Positions 1 to 7,092 of a stretch of 9,017 bases of DNA are shown in pieces (position 1 is the stretch's first letter; every line of letters begins with the position of its first letter). The stretch is from Dehalococcoidales bacterium. Its GTDB lineage: Bacteria > Chloroflexota > Dehalococcoidia > Dehalococcoidales > JAQTRN01. The notes below the pieces were generated by a model. That model did no database searches. It saw nothing but the letters and a program-made list of their open reading frames with translations, and was not told where the DNA came from. The translations under genes were made by a program, and so were the position numbers. The stretch is from contig JAQTRN010000010.1 of assembly GCA_028711795.1 (NCBI GenBank), positions 1 to 9,017 on the forward strand, given 5' to 3'.

Positions 1-126
1 CTCTGACCGTCTTTTATGATAGCACAGCCCCAGGGCAGATGAAATAGATGGGATCATTCCCATAGGTACCGACTCCGGATGTTAGGCAACGATTCCATCT
101 GCAAACCGAGAACACCGACCAGGCTA

Positions 127-155
127 TTGGCGAAATACGAAAACTGGGCTATACT
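127..155 (+). promoter_or_regulatory. Possible promoter for the DUF1015 gene
   Basis: TTGGCG at 127-132 and TATACT at 150-155 are separated by 17 bases. This matches the sigma-70 consensus at four of six and five of six positions. Transcription would start near 162, giving a leader of about 145 bases before the GTG start at 308 that contains the hairpin at 190-230. It overlaps the weak open frame at 66-176, so only one of the two readings may be right. Confidence 0.3.
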
Positions 156-189
156 GTCGAAGAGAGAGCCCGCTGATTTTACACGCGTC

Positions 190-230
190 AGGGTAGTCTC
201 CGGGGTACTTGTTTCTCCGGAGGCTATCTT
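190..230 (+). promoter_or_regulatory. 14-bp leader hairpin upstream of the DUF1015 gene
   Basis: AGGGTAGTCTCCGG (190-203) pairs along its whole length with CCGGAGGCTATCTT (217-230) around a 13-base loop. Three of the fourteen pairs are G-U (191/229, 193/227, 197/223). They pair only in RNA made from the + strand and would be A-C mismatches in the opposite transcript. No run of U follows, so it is not a standard intrinsic terminator for rightward transcription. It could be a leader structure of the DUF1015 mRNA, or the 3' end structure of a gene that ends at 176. It does not match a riboswitch class I know. Confidence 0.4.
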
Positions 231-307
231 ATCCGGGTAATGGCCAAGCTCTCCATTCTTCAACTAATACTCCCGGCTTGCGATAAGTAGAAGGACGGAA
301 GAGAAGC

Positions 308-1609
308 GTGGCTGAGATTCGACCCTTTCGCGGTGTCCACTATAGCGGACCGTTAGTCCAGGACCTGGCCAAAGTCATCTGTCCACCTTACGATATTATT
401 ACCCCGCAGTTGCAACAGGAACTGTACCACCGGAGTGAATACAACTTCGTCCGGGTAGAATACGGCCGGGAATTGCCTCAGGATACCGCCACCGACAACA
501 GGTACACCCGAGCGGCGACCACACTAGAGGAATGGTTACAGCAGGGCATATTCCAGATAGACCAGGCACCGGCCATCTACCTGCACGACCATTTCTTTAC
601 CCACCGCGGCCAGGAATACAAACGCCGGGGAATGATGGTGCGCGTCCGGCTGGAGCCATGGGACAGGATGGTCGTCCGGCCTCACGAAGGCACCCTGGCA
701 CAACCCAAAAGCGACCGCGTCAGCCTGTTGCGTGTTTTGCAGGCCAATACCAGCCCTATCCTGGCCATGTTCGAAGACCGGGACCACCAGGTGGCTTCCC
801 TGCTGGAATCACGAACCGGCAAGCCCCAGTTCAGTCTCACTGAGACTAACGGGGAAAGGCACTGCGTCTGGGCGATAACTGAGCCGCCGGTTATCCACCA
901 GATAAGCCAGAACCTGATCGGGCAGCCGCTGTATATTGCCGATGGGCACCATCGCTATGAAAGCGCCCTGGCCTACCAGCGTGAACAGTCGGCCTCTTCC
1001 CCGACATCGGGAGATGCGGCTTTCAACTTTGTCATGATGACGCTGGTGGATTTTACTGACCCCGGGCTGCTCATCCTGGCCCCTCACCGCCTGTTACGGG
1101 GTATCTCCCGGCCGGCGCTGAACGAGCTACCAGCCAAGTTACCGGCTTTCTTCGATATTGAGGAGTTATCTCTGAGTCTCCCTGATGTCTGGCAACGAAT
1201 CGAGCATTCACTACTCGCTGCCGGGGAGACCCGGTTCTTTCTCTTTGGTCTCAAAGCGGATAGTGTACTCGCCTTAAAGTTACGCGATCTTAATCTAGCC
1301 AGCCGGATGATGCCATACTTCCATTCGGAAACGTACAAACGGCTGGATGTCAGCATCACCGACCATATTATTATCGAAAATCTGCTGGGCGTCACTACTC
1401 AGGACGAGACCACAATCGCCTATACGCACGATATCATGGACGCGGTCAACCGAGTACGGGACCAGGAATACCAGCTGGCTTTCCTGCTGAAGCCGGTCAA
1501 GTCAACCGTCATCAAGGCAATCGCCGATGTTAGCGACAGGATGCCCCGCAAGTCAACCTACTTCTACCCCAAACTACCGGCGGGACTGGTACTCAACCTG
1601 TTACGGTGA
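308..1609 (+). CDS. DUF1015 family protein (COG4198-like), possibly linked to serine metabolism
   Basis: This 433-residue soluble protein has the hallmarks of the DUF1015 family over its full length. They are an IRPFRG start, CPPYD (25-29), VRPHEGT followed by PKSDR (123-137), ADGHHRYESA (211-220), and the closing block RMPRKSTYFYPKLPAGLVLN (411-430). No signal peptide or membrane segment is visible. The start is GTG, supported by the purine-rich GGACGGAAGAGAAG just upstream and by the family-typical first residues. The biochemical role is not established. As I recall, the family is often encoded beside serA and class V aminotransferase genes, as it is here, though in convergent orientation. 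The DGHHR box resembles the signature box of ParB/sulfiredoxin-fold proteins, which include free-serine kinases. A nucleotide-using role in serine metabolism is therefore a hypothesis only. Family assignment is firm; function is unknown. Confidence 0.93.
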   Translation: MAEIRPFRGVHYSGPLVQDLAKVICPPYDIITPQLQQELYHRSEYNFVRVEYGRELPQDTATDNRYTRAATTLEEWLQQGIFQIDQAPAIYLHDHFFTHRGQEYKRRGMMVRVRLEPWDRMVVRPHEGTLAQPKSDRVSLLRVLQANTSPILAMFEDRDHQVASLLESRTGKPQFSLTETNGERHCVWAITEPPVIHQISQNLIGQPLYIADGHHRYESALAYQREQSASSPTSGDAAFNFVMMTLVDFTDPGLLILAPHRLLRGISRPALNELPAKLPAFFDIEELSLSLPDVWQRIEHSLLAAGETRFFLFGLKADSVLALKLRDLNLASRMMPYFHSETYKRLDVSITDHIIIENLLGVTTQDETTIAYTHDIMDAVNRVRDQEYQLAFLLKPVKSTVIKAIADVSDRMPRKSTYFYPKLPAGLVLNLLR

Positions 1610-1622
1610 GCGCAGTCCCGCC
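1579..1622. terminator. Long hairpin between the convergent DUF1015 and serA genes
   Basis: GGCGGGACTG (1579-1588), within the last codons of DUF1015, is perfectly complementary to CAGTCCCGCC (1613-1622). Inside it, CTCA (1592-1595) pairs with TGAG (1607-1610), and CC (1597-1598) can pair with GG (1605-1606). This makes a long, GC-rich interrupted stem that includes the DUF1015 stop codon. The structure forms in either transcript, so it could stop both converging transcripts or protect their 3' ends. There is no U tract on either side, so it is not a textbook intrinsic terminator. Confidence 0.4.
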
Positions 1623-1653
1623 TGCCAACCAACCCATTCTTGCGATACCTTGG

Positions 1654-3228
1654 CTATAGCTTGACCAGCTTTACGGAATAAACGTCCGGGACAGCGAGTA
1701 TTTCTCGCCGCTGTGCCTCAGGTAGTGGTTCATCCAGGGCCAGTACCATCAGCGCCCGCCCCCTGGGTTTAAGGCGGCTAACGTGCATATAGCTAATATT
1801 GATATTGGCATCACCGGCTATCTTGCCAACGGCGCCGATAAGCCCCGGCCGGTCATGGTGCTCGCTGACCAGAAAGTAAGCGCCGGTGGGCGCAATATCA
1901 ATCCAGTAGTTGTTGACGCGGACAATGTGGGGCTCATCACGCATAACAGTGGCGGCGATGGTGGTTACGCCACTGCTGGTACCCACTTCTACGGTAACCA
2001 GGCTGGCATAGTTCTTACAGGTAGCGTCTTTGTGTTCCACCACGGTCAGGCCACGCTGAGAAGCCAGGATATTGGCATTGACCAGGTTGACCCGCTCCTC
2101 ACTGATTTCCTCGAGCAGTCCACCCAGGGCGGCGGCCTTAAGCACATTAGTATTGTAGGACGAAATCTCCCCCTCATACTTGATGTGGATAGTGCTCATC
2201 TGCCCCTCAGCCAACTGACTGGAGAGTTTACCGGCCATAGCGGATGCCTTAATATACGGACCCAACAGCGTCAAGGCCTCTGCAGAAACAAAGGGAGCGT
2301 TGACCGCATATCTGGCTGGCTGTCCCTTAAAGACATCTATAATCTGGTCGACCACATCTTTAGTCGCCATCGCCTGCGCCTCAGCAGTCGAAGCCCCGAG
2401 GTGAGGCGTAACGATAATGTTGTCCTTTTCAAAAAGAATACTTTTGGTAATTGGCTCCGTAGCAAAGACATCGATCGCTGCGCCGGCCACCCGTTTTTCG
2501 TCAATTGCCTTAACCAGCGCTTCTTCATCAATCAGACCGCCGCGAGCGGTATTGATGATACGGACTTTAGGCTTCATCAGTGCCAGTTCTTTCACCCCGA
2601 TCAGCCCCCGGGTAGATGCCGTTAATGGCAGATGCAGGCTGATGAAGTCCGATTCTTTGAGCAGTTGCCCCAGGGGAACAATCTCCACCTGCAGATTACG
2701 GGCGTACTCTAAGGAAACGGCCGGGTCACAGGCGATTACTCTCATCTCCAGACCGCGTGCTCGCCGGGCGACCCCGGAGCCCACGTTACCCAAACCGATC
2801 ACACCCAGAGTCTTGTTTCTGACTTCGGTCCCCATAAACTCATTGCGGCGCCACGCCCCCGCTTTAAGCGAGGCACTAGCCTGGGGTATGTGACGGGCCA
2901 ATGCCAGCATCAGGGCGATGGTGTGTTCCGCCGCCGAGATGGTATTACCCGTAGGCGCGTTGGCGACGATGATACCGTGTCTCGTCGCCGCCTCAACATC
3001 AATGTTATCCACGCCGACACCGGCGCGGCCGATAACCTGTAGCTTCTTCCCGGCCTCGATGACCTTAGCCGTCACCTGGGTCTGACTGCGTACCACCAGG
3101 GCATCATAATCGCCGATAATGGCGATAAGCTCCTCTGGCTTCAGTCCCGTCTTGACATCTACCTGACCGGAACCACGCAGCGCCTCGATGCCTTCGTTCG
3201 AAATAGAGTCAGCGACTAGGATTTTCAT
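1654..3228 (-). CDS. serA: D-3-phosphoglycerate dehydrogenase, long form with C-terminal ACT domain
   Basis: It oxidises 3-phosphoglycerate to 3-phosphohydroxypyruvate with NAD+, the first step of the phosphorylated serine pathway in the cytoplasm. The 524 residues match the long type found in Bacillus and Mycobacterium. The N-terminal substrate lobe (about 1-95) includes VVRSQT and GRAGVGVDNID. The Rossmann lobe has GLGNVG at 145-150. Catalytic residues are Arg229 (TARGG), Glu258 (ATEP) and His276 (PHLGAS). An intervening allosteric substrate-binding domain spans about 312-450, and an ACT domain about 452-524. The ACT domain has HHDRPG at 457-462 and Asn477 at the expected serine-site positions, so feedback inhibition by serine is likely but inferred. 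It is the last gene of the leftward operon: its ATG lies two bases after the aminotransferase stop, with AGGAG upstream inside that gene's end. It looks intact. Confidence 0.97.
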   Translation of the reverse strand: MKILVADSISNEGIEALRGSGQVDVKTGLKPEELIAIIGDYDALVVRSQTQVTAKVIEAGKKLQVIGRAGVGVDNIDVEAATRHGIIVANAPTGNTISAAEHTIALMLALARHIPQASASLKAGAWRRNEFMGTEVRNKTLGVIGLGNVGSGVARRARGLEMRVIACDPAVSLEYARNLQVEIVPLGQLLKESDFISLHLPLTASTRGLIGVKELALMKPKVRIINTARGGLIDEEALVKAIDEKRVAGAAIDVFATEPITKSILFEKDNIIVTPHLGASTAEAQAMATKDVVDQIIDVFKGQPARYAVNAPFVSAEALTLLGPYIKASAMAGKLSSQLAEGQMSTIHIKYEGEISSYNTNVLKAAALGGLLEEISEERVNLVNANILASQRGLTVVEHKDATCKNYASLVTVEVGTSSGVTTIAATVMRDEPHIVRVNNYWIDIAPTGAYFLVSEHHDRPGLIGAVGKIAGDANINISYMHVSRLKPRGRALMVLALDEPLPEAQRREILAVPDVYSVKLVKL

Positions 3229-3230
3229 AC

Positions 3231-4325
3231 TTATGTTGTACTCCTGAATCCAGCCTGAGGCAGGACTACTTTCAGGGCGGCAATGACAGCGGCAATGTCC
3301 GCTTCGTTCACCCAGCCAAGGTGACCAATACGGAATATCTTGCCGTCGAGTCGGCTCTGCCCGCCAGCAAGGACAATCTGGTACTGCTCTTCCAGGGTCT
3401 TGAGTACCTTCTTAATATCAATTCCATCTGGAGCCGTGACCGCAGTGACGGTGTTGGAGGCGCAATACTCCTCGGCAAAGGTGGATAAGCCGAGTGCCCT
3501 CACTCCCGTCCGCGCTGCCTTAGCCACGCGAGCATGTCGGGCAAAGATATTGGGTAAGCCCTCGGCCAGCATTATATCCAAGCCTGTCTGCAGGGCATAG
3601 AATACCGAAACAGCCGGGGTCCAGGGCGTTTGCCCTTTGTCCGCATCGCTCTTAGCCTGAGTGAAATCCCAGTAGAAACGGGGCATCTTCGCCTTAGCGA
3701 TTGCCTGCCAGCCCTCCTGGCTAACGCTGACCATTGCCAGCCCGGGAGGCGCCATCCAGCCCTTCTGCGAACCGGTCACCGTGACATCACAATGCCACTT
3801 GTCCACCGGCAAATCAATCGAGCCCAGACTACTGATAGCATCAACCAGCAGAAGCTTACCGAATTCTTTGACTACAGAGCTAATCGAAGCCAGGTCATTG
3901 GTGATGCCGGTTGAAGTCTCATTGTGAGTCACCAACACAGCCTGGACCTGTGGTTCTGCCTGTAGCGCCCGGCGCACGGCATCGGGGTCAACCGGCTTGC
4001 CCCATTCAAACTTGAGGGGAACAACCTCAGCACCAAACCGTTTCGCAATGTTGGCAAACCGGTCACCGAAGGCACCATTGGACACAGACAATACCTTATC
4101 GCCCGGAGACAGGGTATTGACGATGACCGCTTCCATACCGCCGGTGCCGGAACCGGTCAGCAAGAGGATATCGTTCCTGGTCTGGAATAGTTTCTTCAGC
4201 TTGTCAGTAACATCGACCAGTATCTTTTTGAACTCGGGGCCGCGGTGGTTTATCATCTGCCGGCTCAATGCCTTGAGAACCTCTTCCGGGAGGGGTGTTG
4301 GGCCAGGAATACGTAAATTCTGCAT
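3231..4325 (-). CDS. Class V PLP-dependent aminotransferase (serine/alanine-glyoxylate type; possible phosphoserine aminotransferase)
   Basis: This 364-residue fold-type I enzyme belongs to the alanine-glyoxylate / serine-pyruvate aminotransferase group. PGPTPLP (8-14) opens the protein. LTGSGTGGMEA (56-66) would bind the cofactor phosphate. HNETSTG (134-140) and the cofactor-binding Asp162 in LLVDAISSLG follow. Lys188 in GSQKGW is the expected Schiff-base lysine. Arg332 in FRIGHLG is the probable carboxylate-binding residue. It is not a canonical SerC by motif. However, it sits two bases before serA, and related class V enzymes in methanogens are known to transaminate phosphohydroxypyruvate. 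It may therefore supply the second step of serine synthesis. The alternative is serine/alanine-glyoxylate exchange. AAAGGAGAT precedes the ATG at a suitable distance, and tyrS ends 26 bases upstream. The sequence is complete; substrate is uncertain. Confidence 0.93.
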   Translation of the reverse strand: MQNLRIPGPTPLPEEVLKALSRQMINHRGPEFKKILVDVTDKLKKLFQTRNDILLLTGSGTGGMEAVIVNTLSPGDKVLSVSNGAFGDRFANIAKRFGAEVVPLKFEWGKPVDPDAVRRALQAEPQVQAVLVTHNETSTGITNDLASISSVVKEFGKLLLVDAISSLGSIDLPVDKWHCDVTVTGSQKGWMAPPGLAMVSVSQEGWQAIAKAKMPRFYWDFTQAKSDADKGQTPWTPAVSVFYALQTGLDIMLAEGLPNIFARHARVAKAARTGVRALGLSTFAEEYCASNTVTAVTAPDGIDIKKVLKTLEEQYQIVLAGGQSRLDGKIFRIGHLGWVNEADIAAVIAALKVVLPQAGFRSTT

Positions 4326-4351
4326 GTGTCTTGTTATCTCCTTTTACTCGA

Positions 4352-5626
4352 CTATTTTTTATTATTCGTGTCAATCATCTTCACAAAACGGCGCTTGCCC
4401 ACCCTGAGTACGCTGCCACTGGCGATGGGCGCGATGCTGGCTGAAATCTTCTCACCATCAACACTGACCGCCCCCTGGGCGATTAACCGGCTGGCTTCAC
4501 TACGACTTTTAGCCAGGCCAGCCCGGACAATGATATGACTGATATCACATTCACTTTTTCGCATAGCCTTGCTGGCAGCGCTACCAGCGGTGCTTGCCGC
4601 CACTTCCTGGAAAGAAAACCGGCACTCCGGCATTTCTTCCGGAATCTCTCTCTGCTGGAACACCCGGGTGAAGTGCTCCTCGGCCTCACCGGCTAGATCA
4701 GCATCGTAGAGCAGAGTGACAATCTCCCGGGCCAACCGTTTCTTGAGTACCATCGGATTGACGGTCTCCCGGGCTAGCCCCTGGCGGAACTCCTCTAATT
4801 CCGCATCAGGCACATCGGTCAGTAATTCGAAGTACAGCATAATCAGACTGTCAGCGAGAGACATCACCTTGCCGTACATATCATCCGGGGGCTCAGTCAC
4901 TCCGATATAATTACCCAGGCTTTTACTCATCTTCAGAGCGCCATCGGTACCGATAAGAAGGGGCATCATAAAACACTGCTGTGGTCGTTGCCCCATCATT
5001 GATTGCAGTTCCCGGCCGACCAGGAAATTGAACTTCTGGTCGGTCCCGCCGAATTCTACATCCGCCTTGACCGCCACCGAGTCGTAAGCCTGGAGCAGAG
5101 GATACAAGAATTCGGTCAGGGCGATGGGCCGTCCCTCACTATACCTCTTGTTGAAATCTTCCCTGGCCAGGAACTGGGCCACGGTGAACTTGCTGGTCAG
5201 TCGGATGACGTCACCCAGGTCAAAGCCACCGAACCATTCGCTCTGCCAGCGGACCTCGGTCTTTTCCTTATCGACTACCTTGAAAAACTGTTCCATATAG
5301 GTCCGGGCGTTTGCCTTCACCTGCTCTATCGTCAGCATCGGGCGGGTAACATTGACCCCACTGGGGTCGCCAATCTGGGCTGTCCAGTCGGCCACAATAA
5401 GCACAATCTGATGGCCCCACTCCTGGAATTGCCGCAGTTTACGCAACGTCACCACATGACCCAGGTGAATATCGGGGGAACTGGGGTCGAAACCCTCCTT
5501 CAAACGTAACTGCTTACCCGAAAGCAGCAACTGCCGCATCTCATCTTCAACGATGATCTCAGCGACTCCCCGTTTCAATAAGCGGTCCATATCCTGACTG
5601 GTGGTGACTTTACGACCGGCATTCAT
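4352..5626 (-). CDS. tyrS: Tyrosyl-tRNA synthetase
   Basis: It activates tyrosine with ATP and loads it onto tRNA-Tyr. This 424-residue class I synthetase shows HLGH (54-57) in the context DPSSPDIHLGH. The tyrosine-pocket segment YPLLQAYDS lies at 175-183, with GGTDQKFN at 193-200. The KMSKS loop is intact at 232-236, in LKMSKSLGN. A C-terminal S4 RNA-binding domain covers about 361-415 (IIVRAGLAKSRSEASRLI). The KMSKS form and the GGTDQKFN style indicate the TyrZ-like bacterial type rather than the E. coli type. The ATG lies two bases after the ribF stop, and GGGGTGA inside the end of ribF can serve as ribosome-binding site, which suggests translational coupling. No T-box leader is visible. 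It appears to be a normal, complete housekeeping gene. Confidence 0.97.
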   Translation of the reverse strand: MNAGRKVTTSQDMDRLLKRGVAEIIVEDEMRQLLLSGKQLRLKEGFDPSSPDIHLGHVVTLRKLRQFQEWGHQIVLIVADWTAQIGDPSGVNVTRPMLTIEQVKANARTYMEQFFKVVDKEKTEVRWQSEWFGGFDLGDVIRLTSKFTVAQFLAREDFNKRYSEGRPIALTEFLYPLLQAYDSVAVKADVEFGGTDQKFNFLVGRELQSMMGQRPQQCFMMPLLIGTDGALKMSKSLGNYIGVTEPPDDMYGKVMSLADSLIMLYFELLTDVPDAELEEFRQGLARETVNPMVLKKRLAREIVTLLYDADLAGEAEEHFTRVFQQREIPEEMPECRFSFQEVAASTAGSAASKAMRKSECDISHIIVRAGLAKSRSEASRLIAQGAVSVDGEKISASIAPIASGSVLRVGKRRFVKMIDTNNKK

Positions 5627-5628
5627 GA

Positions 5629-6558
5629 CTAACTATCACCCCGCGAACTGAGTACCGTCTGCCCGTATTTTACATCCTCGGCTATCTGCTCTTTCAGCTT
5701 ATCCACCGTATCAAATCGCTTCTCGCTGCGGAGTCGCTCAATAATATCAATCTTGAGGTCACGGCCATACAGGTCACCCCGATAGCCAATGGCATAGACC
5801 TCTATGGTGCGCTTGCGGCCATTGAAGCTAGGATTATGGCCGATATTAGTCACCGATGGGTACTGCCGGCCATCGATATACGACCAGGTAGCGTAGACGC
5901 CGTCAGCCGGCAAGGCCTGTTCCGGGCTGACCGCCAGATTGGCCGTGGGAAAACCCAACCCCTGACCGCGACCCGAGCCAGTCACAACCCGTCCGCTCAG
6001 ATTGAAGGGACGGCCCGCCAGCCGGGCAACTTTCTTCATATCGCCACTGGTCAGCGCTTTCCGGATAGCAGTACTGCTGACAATTTCGCCGTTGATTATC
6101 AGGGGCGGGACCACGGTTACCGTAAAATCCAACTCCTCGCCCAACTTATTCAGACCGGCAATATCACCTTCCCGGTTGTGTCCCAGAGTAAAATCAGCTC
6201 CGACCACCAGTCCGCGCATCCGGAGGTATTGCTTTAGCAAACTCACGAATTGACGGGCACTCAACCCGGCCAACTCGCTGGTGAACTGAAGAACGACAAC
6301 GAGCTCAACACCTTCCTGTTGCAGCAACCGCACCCGTTCGGCGACACCGATCAGGAAGGGAAGTTTGACCCCGCTTAGCACTTCCTGGGGATGTTGTTGA
6401 AAGGTCACCACCCCACCCAGTAAGTCGCGTTGCCGCGCCTGTTGCAGCAATTGGGAAACAAGATGGCGGTGACCGAGGTGGACTCCATCGAAGACACCAA
6501 TGGTTAGCAGTGTATCCTTGCTCGGCGAGAACTTAGCTAAATCCGCTTCTACCAGCAT
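5629..6558 (-). CDS. ribF: Bifunctional riboflavin kinase / FAD synthetase
   Basis: It phosphorylates riboflavin to FMN and adenylylates FMN to FAD in the cytoplasm. The 309 residues match the usual two-domain length. The N-terminal nucleotidyltransferase domain has GVFDGVHLGH (21-30), ADFTLGHNREGD (121-132) and SSTAIR (161-166). The C-terminal flavokinase domain has GRGQGLGFPTAN (196-207), PADGVYA (217-223), NIGHNPSF (238-245) and the expected catalytic Glu in TIEVYAI (251-257), then closes with the usual RFDTVDKLKEQIAED. It is first in the leftward operon with tyrS, the aminotransferase and serA. A candidate promoter lies about 100 bases upstream. The ATG is preceded by AGAGGG, rather close to the start, so translation may be modest. 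No FMN riboswitch is recognisable in the short leader. Confidence 0.96.
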   Translation of the reverse strand: MLVEADLAKFSPSKDTLLTIGVFDGVHLGHRHLVSQLLQQARQRDLLGGVVTFQQHPQEVLSGVKLPFLIGVAERVRLLQQEGVELVVVLQFTSELAGLSARQFVSLLKQYLRMRGLVVGADFTLGHNREGDIAGLNKLGEELDFTVTVVPPLIINGEIVSSTAIRKALTSGDMKKVARLAGRPFNLSGRVVTGSGRGQGLGFPTANLAVSPEQALPADGVYATWSYIDGRQYPSVTNIGHNPSFNGRKRTIEVYAIGYRGDLYGRDLKIDIIERLRSEKRFDTVDKLKEQIAEDVKYGQTVLSSRGDS

Positions 6559-6658
6559 AACCCTCTGTTACGTCAGCCCAAACACACCACGTATTGGAAG
6601 TCGGGCCTAATTATGGACACCAACAAAGACGCCACTATAGCCCGTTAAAAGCGTACTA
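6559..6658 (-). promoter_or_regulatory. Leader of the ribF-tyrS-aminotransferase-serA operon
   Basis: About 95 bases separate the predicted transcription start (near 6652) from the ribF ATG. I see only weak self-complementarity (GGCCC with GGGCT on the - strand, around 6576-6607). It is too short for an FMN riboswitch, and no T-box motif is seen. I treat it as an ordinary untranslated leader. Confidence 0.4.
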
Positions 6659-6687
6659 ATATTAGCATAGGGCCATTTTAGCGTCAA
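6659..6687 (-). promoter_or_regulatory. Sigma-70-type promoter of the ribF operon
   Basis: Reading the - strand, TTGACG (complement of 6682-6687) is followed after exactly 17 bases by TAATAT (complement of 6659-6664). Each hexamer differs from consensus at only one or two positions. It lies just past the end of the cupin gene and points into ribF, so the four downstream genes probably form one transcript. Confidence 0.65.
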
Positions 6688-6693
6688 CTGAAA

Positions 6694-6707
6694 TGCCTGA
6701 CGAGGCA
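6694..6707 (-). terminator. Weak hairpin just after the cupin stop
   Basis: On the - strand, TGCCT and AGGCA form a 5-bp stem with a CGTC loop only a few bases after the cupin TAG. The tail is ATTTCAGTT rather than a clean U run. It might reduce read-through from the NIPSNAP/cupin unit into the ribF operon but is weak. Confidence 0.25.
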
Positions 6708-6710
6708 AAT

Positions 6711-7073
6711 CTAACTTTCGAGTTGCTTCGTCTGGCTGTCCGGAGACATGACATAGAGGTGAGAAAAGACGGCGCCTTTGGCGGCCCCATGCCAGTGTTT
6801 TTCGCCAGCCGGTATAAAGATGATATCCCCCGGGCCGACCGTTACCTCTTCCTTATCCGTGGCTACTATTCCCTTGCCCTCGGTAACTATTAGCACCTGC
6901 TCAATCGTGTGGCTGTGGAATTTGTTACGTACTCCACGGCCGAAATTCACCTGCCTCACCATAAATCTCTTGCTCAATTCGGGGCCCACCACTGGCTGCA
7001 TGGTTACCGGACCGGTAAACAGCGGGTTCGTTTGCGGTTCTTTGGCTACCTGGGCTATCTTGACTACCTTCAT
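6711..7073 (-). CDS. Single-domain cupin protein
   Basis: This is a 120-residue small beta-barrel protein of the cupin superfamily. Motif 1 runs from Gly48 through FHSHTIEQ to Gly66, with His53 and His55 as likely metal ligands. The usual glutamate position is occupied by Gln59, a substitution seen in some cupin branches. Motif 2 is GDIIFIPAGEKHWHG (82-96), giving His93 as the third histidine. A metal-binding core is therefore present, but neither metal nor substrate can be read from the sequence. Small cupins of this kind include dioxygenases, isomerases and sensors. A perfect AAGGAGGT lies five bases before the ATG, predicting strong translation. It follows the NIPSNAP-like gene by 36 bases on the same strand and is probably co-transcribed with it. 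A role in the accessory unit with the divergent acyl-CoA ligase is inference only. Confidence 0.88.
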   Translation of the reverse strand: MKVVKIAQVAKEPQTNPLFTGPVTMQPVVGPELSKRFMVRQVNFGRGVRNKFHSHTIEQVLIVTEGKGIVATDKEEVTVGPGDIIFIPAGEKHWHGAAKGAVFSHLYVMSPDSQTKQLES

Positions 7074-7092
7074 GGCTACCTCCTTAATCTCT

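Larger units (their letters stand above)
1..307. other. Upstream region without a convincing gene
   Basis: No open frame here has both a recognisable product and a good start. Two things stand out. On the + strand, bases 66-173 stay open and end in TGA at 174-176. The last residues (ENTDQAIGEIRKLGYTVEE) vaguely resemble the end of an ACT-type ligand-binding domain, but the same frame has TAG stops at 42-44 and 63-65 and no ATG. On the - strand, 54-263 is open from a TTG preceded by GGGAG, but its product is unlike anything I know. The rest is best read as the promoter and leader of the DUF1015 gene, described separately. Confidence 0.5.

Noticed and set aside
190..203. AGGGTAGTCTCCGG as a T-box sequence
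   Set aside because: It only partly matches the AGGGTGGNACCGCG consensus, there is no room for a full stem I, and no terminator follows.
54..263. Leftward 69-codon open frame with a TTG start and GGGAG upstream
   Set aside because: The product is not recognisable, the start is rare, and the hairpin at 190-230 is complete only as RNA of the opposite strand.
1783..2625. Open frame of 280 codons antisense to serA
   Set aside because: It lies wholly inside a clear, intact serA, and its product has no coherent domain. It is a shadow of GC-rich coding sequence.
6559..6658. FMN riboswitch before ribF
   Set aside because: The leader is about 95 bases and shows none of the conserved six-stem pattern of an FMN element.
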